Below, in pieces: positions 1-7,672 of a stretch of DNA of 64,000 bases. The notes under the pieces were generated by a model, which was given only the letters and a program-made list of their open reading frames with translations, was not told the DNA's origin and searched no databases. How positions within the stretch are numbered: position 1 is the stretch's first letter; each line of letters starts with the position of its first letter. The DNA comes from Methanoculleus sp. UBA374 (GTDB lineage: Archaea; Halobacteriota; Methanomicrobia; Methanomicrobiales; Methanoculleaceae). Made by a program: the position numbers and the translations under genes. The stretch lies in the NCBI GenBank assembly GCA_002508705.1, contig DAYL01000033.1:119708-183707 (forward strand). Direction: 5' to 3'.

Positions 1-556
1 TACCGGCCGGCCCGTACGTGATCATGTCGCCGACAATCGTTGTCCGGAATGTCTCCGGCGGCCTCTGGTCGGTGACGTGCAGTTCGCGGCACCTTCCCGC
101 ATAACTCTTCACCAGCCCGCCGTACCCGACGATGACCATCGTATCGTCGTTTTTTACCATGTCCTTGATATCGAGTCCCACAGAAAATCCCTTAGAGACG
201 AGCATGTCATCGGTGACAAACGGCTGGGAGATTGCATTGAGCGCAGCAAGAGCAACGGAACGGCTGCCGATACGGGGATCGTCAAGGCCCGCGGATGCAA
301 CCTCGAAGAGGGGTCTCCCGACAAACGATCTCAAAAAATTCAGGTCCTGCATGGTTTCTTCGGTGCCATAGAGTGGGTTGTTGTCCACAAAACTCATGGC
401 AACCCCAGAGCACCCGCCGGTCCCGATCACAGCATTCCAGCCCGGGTTGAGGCCGAAGTTCCTCACCGTCGGTTCCGGCAGGTCGAGCCTCCGGTATTCG
501 GCGAGGAGTTTTACGTACGCCTTTTCAAGAATTGTTGCGGAAGTATCGTGTATCAT
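1..556 (-). CDS. DUF4213/DUF364 family protein, partial (C-terminal end outside the window)
   Basis: The reading frame runs from an ATG at 556 off the left edge without a stop, about 185 residues. The N-terminus (MIHDTSATILEKAYVKLL) followed by a glycine-rich stretch (IGTGGCSGVAMSF) and the later segment MVIVGYGGLVKSYAGRC resemble the DUF4213 N-terminal domain joined to the Rossmann-like DUF364 domain, a family annotated as putative heavy-metal chelation proteins. The reaction is not established. It lies directly downstream of the FmdE-family gene on the same strand with about 110 bases between, so the two are probably cotranscribed and may both deal with molybdenum, tungsten or another metal. 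Family assignment is from recognition by eye; the metal link is inference. Confidence 0.6.
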   Translation of the reverse strand, partial: MIHDTSATILEKAYVKLLAEYRRLDLPEPTVRNFGLNPGWNAVIGTGGCSGVAMSFVDNNPLYGTEETMQDLNFLRSFVGRPLFEVASAGLDDPRIGSRSVALAALNAISQPFVTDDMLVSKGFSVGLDIKDMVKNDDTMVIVGYGGLVKSYAGRCRELHVTDQRPPETFRTTIVGDMITYGPAG

Positions 557-666
557 TGTCCTGATCTCTGAAGTCCCGGTTACCGGGAGTTACCTGCTTC
601 GTGGAACATCGTACCAGGCGAAAATCTGGTGGGAAAAGGAAGGGTGATCCCATACCCGGATCACCT

Positions 667-1230
667 TCAGTCCGCCTCTGTATAATACGATCCCCGTGCG
701 CAATTGCCGCACAGGATCGTCTCTTCCGTCACGATCTCCTTGTCGTCCAGGATCATTTCGCCGCATCTGCTGCAGCGAGCCCGGTGTTTCGGGAGGCCGG
801 GAAGGTCCCCGTCCGGGATCACGACCCTGACTTTCTGCACCCTGAAGAGATCGTCCTCCGGTGCGTCACGCAGAATTTTTCCTGCTTCTTTCATTGCTTC
901 GGGACCGGATTTCTCTGTCCGCTTCTTCTCCAGGACCGAGACCCTGACGGCATCCTGTGTCGCGAGGTTGATGAACGTGGCGGCAAACTTGCCGTAAGGC
1001 AGGTATTTTAGAGTACGATGACCGAGTGAGCACCCCGTGATCGCCTGGATTGCATCCGCAATGCAGCGATCGATCTCTACGTACACGATAAGATCTCTGT
1101 TTCTTATCATCGGGTCCATGTGGAGCTCCCGCATCCCGATCATCGTCATCCGGGTCCCAAGTATGATCCCGGCGCACATATCGCCGTGGAACTCTTTTGC
1201 CCGTGCCAGAAGGAGATCGATGTCAGCCAT
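667..1230 (-). CDS. FmdE family protein with C-terminal zinc ribbon
   Basis: 187 residues. The N-terminal part (FHGDMCAGIILGTRM at about residues 14-28, then CSLGHRTLKYLPYGKFA) is the FmdE fold, with the conserved His and Cys residues of the family. The C-terminus carries two CxxC pairs (CSRCGE near residue 152 and CGNC near residue 175) forming a zinc ribbon. FmdE copurifies or is encoded with molybdenum formylmethanofuran dehydrogenase in some methanogens, but many stand-alone FmdE paralogues exist, and none of the catalytic fmd/fwd subunits are in this window, so the exact role is open. The ATG start is supported by AGGAGA six bases upstream. It heads a minus-strand unit with the DUF364 gene. 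Confidence 0.85.
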   Translation of the reverse strand: MADIDLLLARAKEFHGDMCAGIILGTRMTMIGMRELHMDPMIRNRDLIVYVEIDRCIADAIQAITGCSLGHRTLKYLPYGKFAATFINLATQDAVRVSVLEKKRTEKSGPEAMKEAGKILRDAPEDDLFRVQKVRVVIPDGDLPGLPKHRARCSRCGEMILDDKEIVTEETILCGNCARGSYYTEAD

Positions 1231-1432
1231 CGTTTCTCCTGGCTCCTGTCATCCGTTCCAGCAACTTCATGGTGTATATATCTCGGGCGAGTAAACAAAT
1301 AGTTTTTGATATTCCAATAAAGTTAAATAAATATCCTTATTTGTCCGGGAGTGAAACCAATATCCAGTCCATTTCGCGCCCGACTGTTCCCAGGCGAAGA
1401 ACTGGACCCCCGAATCCATTAGGGTGACTGGA
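1231..1432. promoter_or_regulatory. Divergent promoter region
   Basis: About 200 bases between the FmdE-family gene (leftward) and the first membrane-protein gene (rightward). The part around 1270-1345 is AT-rich, with TATA-like runs on both strands (gtgtatatat near 1271; taaataaata near 1323). The GGGTGA at about 1422-1427 is a likely ribosome binding site for the ATG at 1433 and argues against the GTG at 1424 as the start. Confidence 0.5.
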
Positions 1433-2299
1433 ATGAACGAGGATATTGTACAAAACAATGAATTAGACGAAATGTCGGTGTACAAAGAAACTGTACAAAA
1501 GAGTGGATTAAGCAGAATAACAGATTACTTCTCTTTGCGCGACTGGGGAGTGATCCTCCTTCTTGCGTTCCTCGCATTCGCGACGAGCAGTTACGGGCTT
1601 CCCCATATCCTTCCGGGAGGGACTGCTCCGGGGCTGGTCCATGGATTCTTAAAATTACCCGGCCCGGGAGCGGGTATCTTCATCAGCAGCGCCTTTGTTT
1701 GCCTCTGGTTCGTCTTTGGCCTGCTCGTGACCAGAAAATTCTGGACCGCGATCTCCATGGCCGTCCTGATCGTGGTCTTCCGGCTAGGAGCCGGACTGGT
1801 CACAGGGACCACACCGCGCTTAGACCTCCTGTTGATCGTCGTTGCGATTATCATCTCGTGTATCGGGCTTCTTCCCATCGAGAAAAAACCCTGGCAGAAC
1901 ATCTTCCCCCTGTTTATTGGAATCATGGGGGTCATTCCCCTCGTCCTGATGCTGACCGGGAACGCCAAGATGGGCGAGAGCGGAGCGGTTGCAACGGTTT
2001 TCCCCCTGGGGTATGCCGTGACCGGGATTCTCGCCCTCGCCCTCGCAGTCATCTGCTGGTTCTTCCCGATGAAGTACGTTGCCGGTGCAGGATTGGCTGA
2101 AATATTTTACATCGTCTATTGCTGGCTTTTCAACGGGAAGAGCGGTTTTGCGACCTGGGTCCCGGTACCGGCTGCAATCCCCGCCCTGCTCGCCTTTGCC
2201 CTGGTCTGCGGGGCAGTGATGGCGTTCCTGGCATACTGTGTATACGTTCTTTTCCAGGCCTATCGGGGAGAAGGCCCGCTGGCACAGTTTAACCAGTGA
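1433..2299 (+). CDS. Polytopic membrane protein, paralogue 1
   Basis: 288 residues from the ATG at 1433. After a charged N-terminal segment of about 30 residues there are seven to eight hydrophobic segments. The motif LPGPGAGIFI follows the second one and KMGESGA with FPLGY sits in the middle; all recur in the next gene, so the two are tandem paralogues. The small, very hydrophobic build with few charged loops is reminiscent of substrate-capture subunits of ECF-type transporters, but I do not recognise a specific family. It shares orientation with the second paralogue, the 63-residue peptide gene and the radical SAM gene. Product is described as an integral membrane protein of unknown function. 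Confidence 0.7.
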   Translation: MNEDIVQNNELDEMSVYKETVQKSGLSRITDYFSLRDWGVILLLAFLAFATSSYGLPHILPGGTAPGLVHGFLKLPGPGAGIFISSAFVCLWFVFGLLVTRKFWTAISMAVLIVVFRLGAGLVTGTTPRLDLLLIVVAIIISCIGLLPIEKKPWQNIFPLFIGIMGVIPLVLMLTGNAKMGESGAVATVFPLGYAVTGILALALAVICWFFPMKYVAGAGLAEIFYIVYCWLFNGKSGFATWVPVPAAIPALLAFALVCGAVMAFLAYCVYVLFQAYRGEGPLAQFNQ

Positions 2300-2344
2300 A
2301 GACAGGAGGGATCACATGATGCAACTGCTTTGGGATGTGCTCCA

Positions 2345-3145
2345 ATGACCGGAAATGAGATGAAATCAACCGGATACTTCTCCTTCAGGGAGTTGGGGCT
2401 CATCGCTCTGCTCTCTATACTTGCCGTTTTCAGCGGTACGTATGCGCCGGTATATCTCCTGCCCGGTGGTAGCATTTCCGGGTTCGTCCACCAGTTCCTG
2501 ATATTGCCCGGCCCGGGAGCGGGTGTGTTCGTCTTCGGGAGCATCCTGTGCTTCTGGCTAGTGCTCGGCCTTCTCCTCGTGAGAAAACCGGGAACTGCAG
2601 TGGTCATGTCGCTGCTGATTGTCGCCATCGACCTCCTCATTGGAACGCAGGCTATCAGCATCCACGCAATCGACGTGATAGTACTCGTCGCTGTGATCAT
2701 CGAGGTACTGATCAGGCTCCCCCTCAAGGACACTCCACTGAAATATGTGACCCCCGCGTTGCTGGCCGTGTTTGGTGCGACAACCCTGCTCCTTTTCCTT
2801 GCCGGACAGGCCAAGATGGGAGAGAACGGTGCGCCGGCCACCTCGTTTCCACTCGGTTACGTCGTTATCTCGCTCATTGCTCTCTGTTACGCAGTGATCT
2901 GTTATCGCCACCCGGCAAAGTATCTGGCTGCATCCGCCATTGCCAACATGTACTACCTCCTTCACTTCTGGCTGTTCTGGGGCAGTTCATTCGCAGGAAG
3001 ATTCCCTGTAACTCTGGACATCGTTCCGGTACTGTTCTGCGTCGCCGCAGTCGGCGGAGTGCTATCTGCATCCGGTGCATATGCAATCGATCTTCTCGTG
3101 AAGGTGTACAGCAAAACAGAGGATAGCCCGGTGCATGGTCAATGA
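2345..3145 (+). CDS. Polytopic membrane protein, paralogue 2
   Basis: 266 residues from the ATG at 2345; an in-frame ATG at 2330 is also possible. About seven hydrophobic segments. It keeps the motifs of its upstream neighbour (LPGPGAGVFVFG, KMGENGAPAT, FPLGYVVI), showing tandem duplication and divergence. The 45-base spacer suggests one transcript. Unlike paralogue 1 it has almost no cytoplasmic N-terminal extension. No transport ATPase is encoded next to it. Function unknown; a membrane transport or anchoring component acting with the downstream small peptide and radical SAM enzyme is only a guess from gene order. Confidence 0.7.
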   Translation: MTGNEMKSTGYFSFRELGLIALLSILAVFSGTYAPVYLLPGGSISGFVHQFLILPGPGAGVFVFGSILCFWLVLGLLLVRKPGTAVVMSLLIVAIDLLIGTQAISIHAIDVIVLVAVIIEVLIRLPLKDTPLKYVTPALLAVFGATTLLLFLAGQAKMGENGAPATSFPLGYVVISLIALCYAVICYRHPAKYLAASAIANMYYLLHFWLFWGSSFAGRFPVTLDIVPVLFCVAAVGGVLSASGAYAIDLLVKVYSKTEDSPVHGQ

Positions 3146-3200
3146 GGAATATTTATCTTTTTGTAAAAGTTATGCATATTTATGAAACTAAAGGAGGTGA
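3145..3200 (+). promoter_or_regulatory. Promoter and strong ribosome binding site for the small peptide gene
   Basis: AT-rich stretch with TATA-like aatatttatc (about 3148-3157), then AAGGAGGTGA at 3191-3200, a near-perfect Shine-Dalgarno sequence six bases before the GTG at 3207. This fixes the GTG as the start of the small gene. Confidence 0.55.
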
Positions 3201-3206
3201 ACTCGC

Positions 3207-3398
3207 GTGTGCATACCCGTAATTCTTCCTGAAGCGGCGATCGGCCTTGCGGCGGCCCACATCCTGGGTGTCGGACTGATTGCAGGAATCGTGGTGATAA
3301 ACTCCAATGGTGTAAGGAGGGCAATGGGTGCTCTTCTGGGCATCTGGGAAGATCCAAGAACGGAGCCGGATATCGTCCATGCCACGAAGGCACCGTAA
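3207..3398 (+). CDS. 63-residue hydrophobic small protein upstream of radical SAM gene
   Basis: GTG start (MCIPVILPEAAIGLAAA...) with an unusually strong ribosome binding site, stop at 3396-3398. Residues 8-32 form one hydrophobic, Ala/Gly/Ile-rich helix; after it come RRAMGALLGIWEDPRTEP and a short polar tail. Only eight bases separate its stop from the radical SAM start, so the two are translated from one message. I recognise no family. It could be a small membrane protein working with the two upstream membrane proteins, or a precursor peptide modified by the radical SAM enzyme; it has a single Cys at residue 2 and lacks an obvious Cys- or Gly-rich core, which weakens the precursor idea. 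Confidence 0.7.
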   Translation: MCIPVILPEAAIGLAAAHILGVGLIAGIVVINSNGVRRAMGALLGIWEDPRTEPDIVHATKAP

Positions 3399-3406
3399 GA
3401 TACAGT

Positions 3407-4234
3407 ATGTCAGTTTATGACTATGCAGTACCTCCGATCCTGCAGCTGGAACCCACGACGGCCTGCAACCTTAATTGTCCGTTCTGTTTGCGCAGTTCCC
3501 TGAATCGATCGGAGGAATTCATCTCTTTTGAGGTGTTCCGAAAGATCATCGATGCCTCGAAGAGTCGGTTCCTAACACTCCATGGGTGGGGGGAGCCGCT
3601 CCTGCATGCAGATCTTCCTGAGATGATCTCCTACGCTTCCGGAAAGAAAATGTCTGTGAATTTTACTACGAATGCGACGTTGTTGCCCGGAAGAACAGAC
3701 GAACTCCTGAACGCCGGACTTGATGCGATCGCTTTTAGTTTTCCCGATTCACATATGTTTAGGCCGATTATCGAGAAAAATGTCAGCAGATTTATTCGGG
3801 AGCGATCCGCCAGAAACCAGAAATCCCCGAAGACGTACCTGAACATTGCCCTTATAGAGGGTAATGCGGGTTGTATCGAGGAGGGGCTTGGTCTTGCCCG
3901 CGCGACCGGAGTTGATGCCGTGAACTTCGAACGCTCCTTTCCGTGGAATGACGGCCAGACGAAATCGGAAAAAGACCTTTTTGCCTATATTAAAACTGCC
4001 GCAAAAAAAACCGGGTGCAGGGTGACCTTGCCGGTGGTTCACTCCCGGCCCTGCCCCCTCTTCAGGCTAACCCTTTTTGTCAGATGGAACGGGGATGTTG
4101 CTCCTTGTTGCTACCGTGCCGATCTTTCGCTCGGGAACCTGCTGGTGGATAACCTGGCAACGATCCTGAAGAACAGGAGGGCATTTCTGAAGAAAATGAA
4201 CCTTGACCCGGTATGCCGCACGTGCCGGGTGTAA
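3407..4234 (+). CDS. Radical SAM protein with SPASM-like C-terminal cysteines
   Basis: 275 residues. The CX3CX2C motif (CNLNCPFC at about residues 21-28) binds the radical SAM [4Fe-4S] cluster; LHGWGEPLL is the GGE-type motif. At the C-terminus, RPCPLF, DVAPCCYRADLSLGNL and PVCRTC supply at least six cysteines in the arrangement of a SPASM or twitch auxiliary-cluster domain. Members of this group modify peptides or proteins, or mature cofactors. The preceding 63-residue gene is the obvious candidate partner. The protein is short for a full SPASM enzyme (usually 350 or more), so the auxiliary domain may hold only one cluster. Substrate unknown. Confidence 0.85.
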   Translation: MSVYDYAVPPILQLEPTTACNLNCPFCLRSSLNRSEEFISFEVFRKIIDASKSRFLTLHGWGEPLLHADLPEMISYASGKKMSVNFTTNATLLPGRTDELLNAGLDAIAFSFPDSHMFRPIIEKNVSRFIRERSARNQKSPKTYLNIALIEGNAGCIEEGLGLARATGVDAVNFERSFPWNDGQTKSEKDLFAYIKTAAKKTGCRVTLPVVHSRPCPLFRLTLFVRWNGDVAPCCYRADLSLGNLLVDNLATILKNRRAFLKKMNLDPVCRTCRV

Positions 4235-4586
4235 CGTTTGTTCCTGCATGCGGTGACGTACATCCGGATTAAAACTGTTCACTCCCCGGCGGCGGGGAGA
4301 TGCCGGGCTTTACCGGAGAATGAGGTGCGGGGAACCGGCCCCTGCCCGCACTCTGCCACGCTTCACTGAGCCTGCATTTTCAGGGCTGTTCTTTCTGCAG
4401 GTTCTTCCTTATCTTTTTGAAGCCATGACGGGACGCTTGCAACCTCAGTAGATCCTTCTACCCTGCAACGATCCTGGGATTCAGCAGGGAATATGCCTGT
4501 TCTAAAACGAAGTACTGGGAGAAGAGGTCTGACTCTTGTGGGGCGATAGACGGATTTTCACCGTCGGGATAGCCGGGTATGCGCAC
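4235..4586. other. Non-coding interval with hairpin resembling a transposon right end
   Basis: No gene seen. At 4281-4310 the sequence contains complementary GC-rich runs (CTCCCCG and CGGGGAG). Read on the minus strand they give AAGCCCGGC, the hairpin, then GTGAAC, similar in style to the right ends of IS200/IS605-group elements. This is a resemblance only. The rest is unstructured to the eye. The convergent genes on either side end here. Confidence 0.35.
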
Positions 4587-5477
4587 TCACCGGGCGGAGA
4601 CGACGACCCGGACCAGGCGTAACGTCACCCCGGGTACGTCGCCCTCGAAGGAGAGCATCGCTGTGCCCTCTTCAGAGGGGATGTAGTTGATATTGGTGTA
4701 GGTCTCGTTCATCTCCTGCAGCCTCCTGTTGCACTTCTCCAGCAGTGGTGCGTTCAGCGGGACCGGAAGAGTCGTGTTGATCGCGATCTCCAGCGTGGAA
4801 TCGGCGAGGGTGATCGGTATCTCCTCTACCGACGCATCCAGAGAAAGCGTCGCCACACCGCTCCCGCTCGTGAAGGCGTGCTCCCCGGCTTCGAACGTCA
4901 CGAGCGTTATCCGGACGGCGGTGCAGGCGCCCCCCCGTGTGCCCTCGGGCTCGATATCGATGAGCGAGGCGGCGAAACTCGAGTTCTCTGCTAACACCCT
5001 GCTGACTTCATCCATATCCGCGTACTCGAGCGGCGTCCGGAGCCCCCCCGCCCCGGTGACGTTGGTGTAGCCGTACTGCCAGGTATACCCCTGGTCGCGC
5101 CAGAAGTTGCCGTTCGGGGTGTAGGAGAAGTTCACAAGGCTGCAATTGTAGGGAGGCTTCCCGTCCAGGGTCACGTTGGCAAGCGTGCCTCCCGGGTCCA
5201 CCCGGAGCGTCCCCGCCGACCTGACCGGGTCGAGGCCCGTCTCGCCCCCGCCGAGGGGGATGCGTTTTGAGAGTTGCAGGTCCCGTTTGAGCGCCGCGGC
5301 GGTGGTCATGTCCGACCCGAACCCGAGGAACGACTCCTCGACCGCGTGCAGGTGCTCCACCTCCGCCTGCTGCTTGAACGAGGGAACGACGACGGCGTTG
5401 TAGGCCGAGAGGAACGTCACCAGGACGACGAGGAGGAGCATCGCCGCGACGACCGGTGCGACGGCGCGTTCGTCCAT
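4587..5477 (-). CDS. Pilin-like secreted protein (minor pilin candidate)
   Basis: 296 residues. The N-terminus MDERAVAPVVAAMLLLVVLV has the short positively charged leader, conserved A/V-P-V and long hydrophobic helix of archaeal type IV pilin-like signal peptides, which are cut by an EppA/PibD-type peptidase. The remainder is a large, polar, beta-rich extracellular region with several N-x-S/T sites. It directly follows the smaller pilin-like gene (TGA and ATG adjacent) and is last in the ATPase-platform operon. Its size suggests a tip or minor pilin, by analogy with other archaeal pilus operons; this role is inference. Confidence 0.75.
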   Translation of the reverse strand: MDERAVAPVVAAMLLLVVLVTFLSAYNAVVVPSFKQQAEVEHLHAVEESFLGFGSDMTTAAALKRDLQLSKRIPLGGGETGLDPVRSAGTLRVDPGGTLANVTLDGKPPYNCSLVNFSYTPNGNFWRDQGYTWQYGYTNVTGAGGLRTPLEYADMDEVSRVLAENSSFAASLIDIEPEGTRGGACTAVRITLVTFEAGEHAFTSGSGVATLSLDASVEEIPITLADSTLEIAINTTLPVPLNAPLLEKCNRRLQEMNETYTNINYIPSEEGTAMLSFEGDVPGVTLRLVRVVVSAR

Positions 5478-5870
5478 TCACTTCACCTCCCCGCTGAAGA
5501 TGACCGCCCGCGGCGTGACGAGGCGAACCTGCTTGTCGCCGTCCTGGTATGGCACGGTGATGCTGCTCCCGATATCGAAGACCTGCTTCTCCGGCGGCGA
5601 GAGGGTGAAATTGCCGAGGGGATACGTCCGGGTCGAGTTGGTGTCCGCGACGATGACCTCGAGGTCTTTCGCCTGGACCCAGTCGCCGCCCTTATGGTAG
5701 AGCGTGATGTTATTATCCGTCGTGTTGGTGGTCATCATGACGTTGACCGTCGGCGCCCGCTCGGTGGGAAGGAAGTTCCCGAGCGATGCGGCGAAGACGG
5801 CGACGAGGAGGAGCACGAGGGAGATCATGAGCATCTCCCCGACGACTTCGGATACTGCTTCGTCCTTCAT
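5478..5870 (-). CDS. Small archaeal type IV pilin-like protein
   Basis: 130 residues from the ATG at 5870, overlapping the TGA of the platform gene by four bases (ATGA), which shows translational coupling and fixes the start. The N-terminus MKDEAVSEVVGEMLMISLVL is a class III signal peptide with the EAVS...GEMLM pattern seen in archaeal pilins. The mature part is short with Thr/Asn-rich beta segments. Expected to be processed by the prepilin peptidase and assembled by the adjacent ATPase and platform proteins. Confidence 0.8.
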   Translation of the reverse strand: MKDEAVSEVVGEMLMISLVLLLVAVFAASLGNFLPTERAPTVNVMMTTNTTDNNITLYHKGGDWVQAKDLEVIVADTNSTRTYPLGNFTLSPPEKQVFDIGSSITVPYQDGDKQVRLVTPRAVIFSGEVK

Positions 5871-7672
5871 ACCCCACCCCCTCCGATGAAGACAATGAAG
5901 ACCACGACCGTTGCGATGAGGAAGACGATGGTGTGCTTGAACCCGGACAGGATGCTGTTTGCGCTGAGCTGACCTGCCATGATGCCGGAACTTGCTCCGA
6001 GGACGATGGCGATGTGGAACATATCGGCCACGTTCCCGGCGATATCCAGGGAAACGTTGAACGCCGTGAAACTCGCCACGAACCGGGTGTTGAGTTCGAG
6101 GGCGGTGTAGAGGTAGACGCCGAAGGAGAGGTAGACGACGGCAACGTAGGTGAAGGCCGAGTTGAATCGCTCCCTCTTCATCTTGAGGTAGTGCTCGAAG
6201 TCGCTGATGGCGACCATGAGGGTCTCCCTGAGGTGATCGGTGATCTCGCTCGCCTTCACCACGAGCGATATCGCGCGTTTCACCGAGACAAGCCCGATCC
6301 GCTCTTCCATCCGGACGAGGGCGTTGCCGATGCTGACGCCCCGCCGGATCTCCTCGGAGGTGATCTGCAGTTCCGAGCTCAGGAGCCCGAGTTTCGTGTT
6401 CGCGATCCGGTGAATCGCCGCCTGGAGCGTCATCCCGATATCTTTCATATCGGCGAGTTCCCGCAGGAACTCCGGCATCTGGCGCTCGACGTTGCTGACG
6501 TACCACCGCCTCCCCTCGTAGGCGATCATCACGGGGAAGAAGGAGACGCAGACGATGATGCAGAGGCCGACTTCCAGGGTGTACATCGGGAACCATTCGT
6601 CGAAGTAGCCGAGCAGAAGAAGAGCGGTAGCACCGCCGCCGCAGAGCATCGCGAGCACAAGACTCCAGTCGTAATTCGAGATGTAGCGGCGGAACGGCTG
6701 CTTCAACGCCTTCGTCATTCTGAGGGCGCGGTTCCGTGCCTTTAAGGCCTTGATCAGCCGCGGGTCGACCTCTCCTCCCGGTTCCGGGACGTCGAGGTGC
6801 TCGCGGTCCCCGCGCTCCTGCCGGCTGATCTGGAGGTTTTCCGCGGGGAGGAGGGTATACAGGATCCCGATCATCATCATCGCCCCGGCAGGGATGCCGA
6901 GGGTGATCAGCGGCATCCAGCCCGCGAGATCGCTCTGGCCGGCGAGATTCTGCGAGAGGATCATGATCATGATGACGATCGGGCCCGCCACGAACGCCGT
7001 GACGTAGACTTCGGCCATGATCTCGATGGTCTGGAGCGCCATCTCCTGTTCGCGCTCCGCGACATCCCTGAAGAACCCTGAGCGTGCCGCAAGGAACTCG
7101 GTGATGTCTCCTCCGCTGTCGGAGAGGAGGGCGAGGTCGTTGAAAAAGTCGGCGAGGTTCGACGACGGGGTGGTGCGCTGGAGGTTCTTCATCGCCGTAT
7201 TCAGGTCTTCTCCGAAGAACTCCACGTCGCGCACGATCATGCCGAACTCTTTTGAGACCTCTCCGAAGAGGTCCATCTCCTCGTAGACCTTCCGGATGAC
7301 CTCGTAAAGGGTCATGGTGGTGGAGAGGGCTTCCATGTAGGTGATTGCATAGGGGAGGTCGAGGTCGATCTTCGTCTTCCTCCCCTGTGCGACGAGAATG
7401 GGGTAGCAGTAGAAGGCGCCGGAGATCCCTATCGTCAGGAGGAGGAAGAGGATGATCTTTGTGACGGCATCGGGAACGACGGAGAAGAGAAGGATTCTGT
7501 ACCCTGCGTAGGTCAGGTAGGCGATGCCCGCGAGGTACACGGCTGCCGCACCGACGACAGCGAGGACGGTCCACCGCAAGTAGTCGCGGTACGGGACGGG
7601 GATGTGCGCCATACGTAGCGCCGTTCGGAGCTGGTTTCCGTCCGGCAGGAGCATGTTACCCGGGGTTTGCAT
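5867..7672 (-). CDS. Type II/IV secretion system F-family membrane platform protein (TadC/FlaJ-like)
   Basis: 601 residues from the ATG at 7672, chosen because GGAGGGGAG lies just upstream; an ATG at 7687 would lengthen it by five residues. There are two copies of the T2SF domain, each with a cytoplasmic helical region (ITYMEALSTTMTLYEVIRKV near residues 90-110; ELADMKDIGMTLQAAIHRI near residues 395-415) followed by pairs of transmembrane helices. This is the archaeal double-domain platform on which pilin subunits are polymerised. The start overlaps the end of the ATPase gene. It works with that ATPase at the cytoplasmic membrane. Confidence 0.9.
   Translation of the reverse strand: MQTPGNMLLPDGNQLRTALRMAHIPVPYRDYLRWTVLAVVGAAAVYLAGIAYLTYAGYRILLFSVVPDAVTKIILFLLLTIGISGAFYCYPILVAQGRKTKIDLDLPYAITYMEALSTTMTLYEVIRKVYEEMDLFGEVSKEFGMIVRDVEFFGEDLNTAMKNLQRTTPSSNLADFFNDLALLSDSGGDITEFLAARSGFFRDVAEREQEMALQTIEIMAEVYVTAFVAGPIVIMIMILSQNLAGQSDLAGWMPLITLGIPAGAMMMIGILYTLLPAENLQISRQERGDREHLDVPEPGGEVDPRLIKALKARNRALRMTKALKQPFRRYISNYDWSLVLAMLCGGGATALLLLGYFDEWFPMYTLEVGLCIIVCVSFFPVMIAYEGRRWYVSNVERQMPEFLRELADMKDIGMTLQAAIHRIANTKLGLLSSELQITSEEIRRGVSIGNALVRMEERIGLVSVKRAISLVVKASEITDHLRETLMVAISDFEHYLKMKRERFNSAFTYVAVVYLSFGVYLYTALELNTRFVASFTAFNVSLDIAGNVADMFHIAIVLGASSGIMAGQLSANSILSGFKHTIVFLIATVVVFIVFIGGGGV

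Noticed and set aside
77..571. Plus-strand open frames in the first 650 bases
   Set aside because: They overlap the DUF4213/DUF364 frame on the minus strand, which has coherent family motifs.
3207..3398. Confident RiPP precursor call for the small protein
   Set aside because: No recognisable leader-core layout, only one Cys, and the body is a plausible transmembrane helix. Left as unknown.
5873..7574. Long alternative minus-strand frame through the pilus platform gene
   Set aside because: Arg/Pro-rich out-of-frame translation. The T2SF frame has the helices and motifs; only the last 130 codons of that long frame (from 5870 down) are the real pilin gene.
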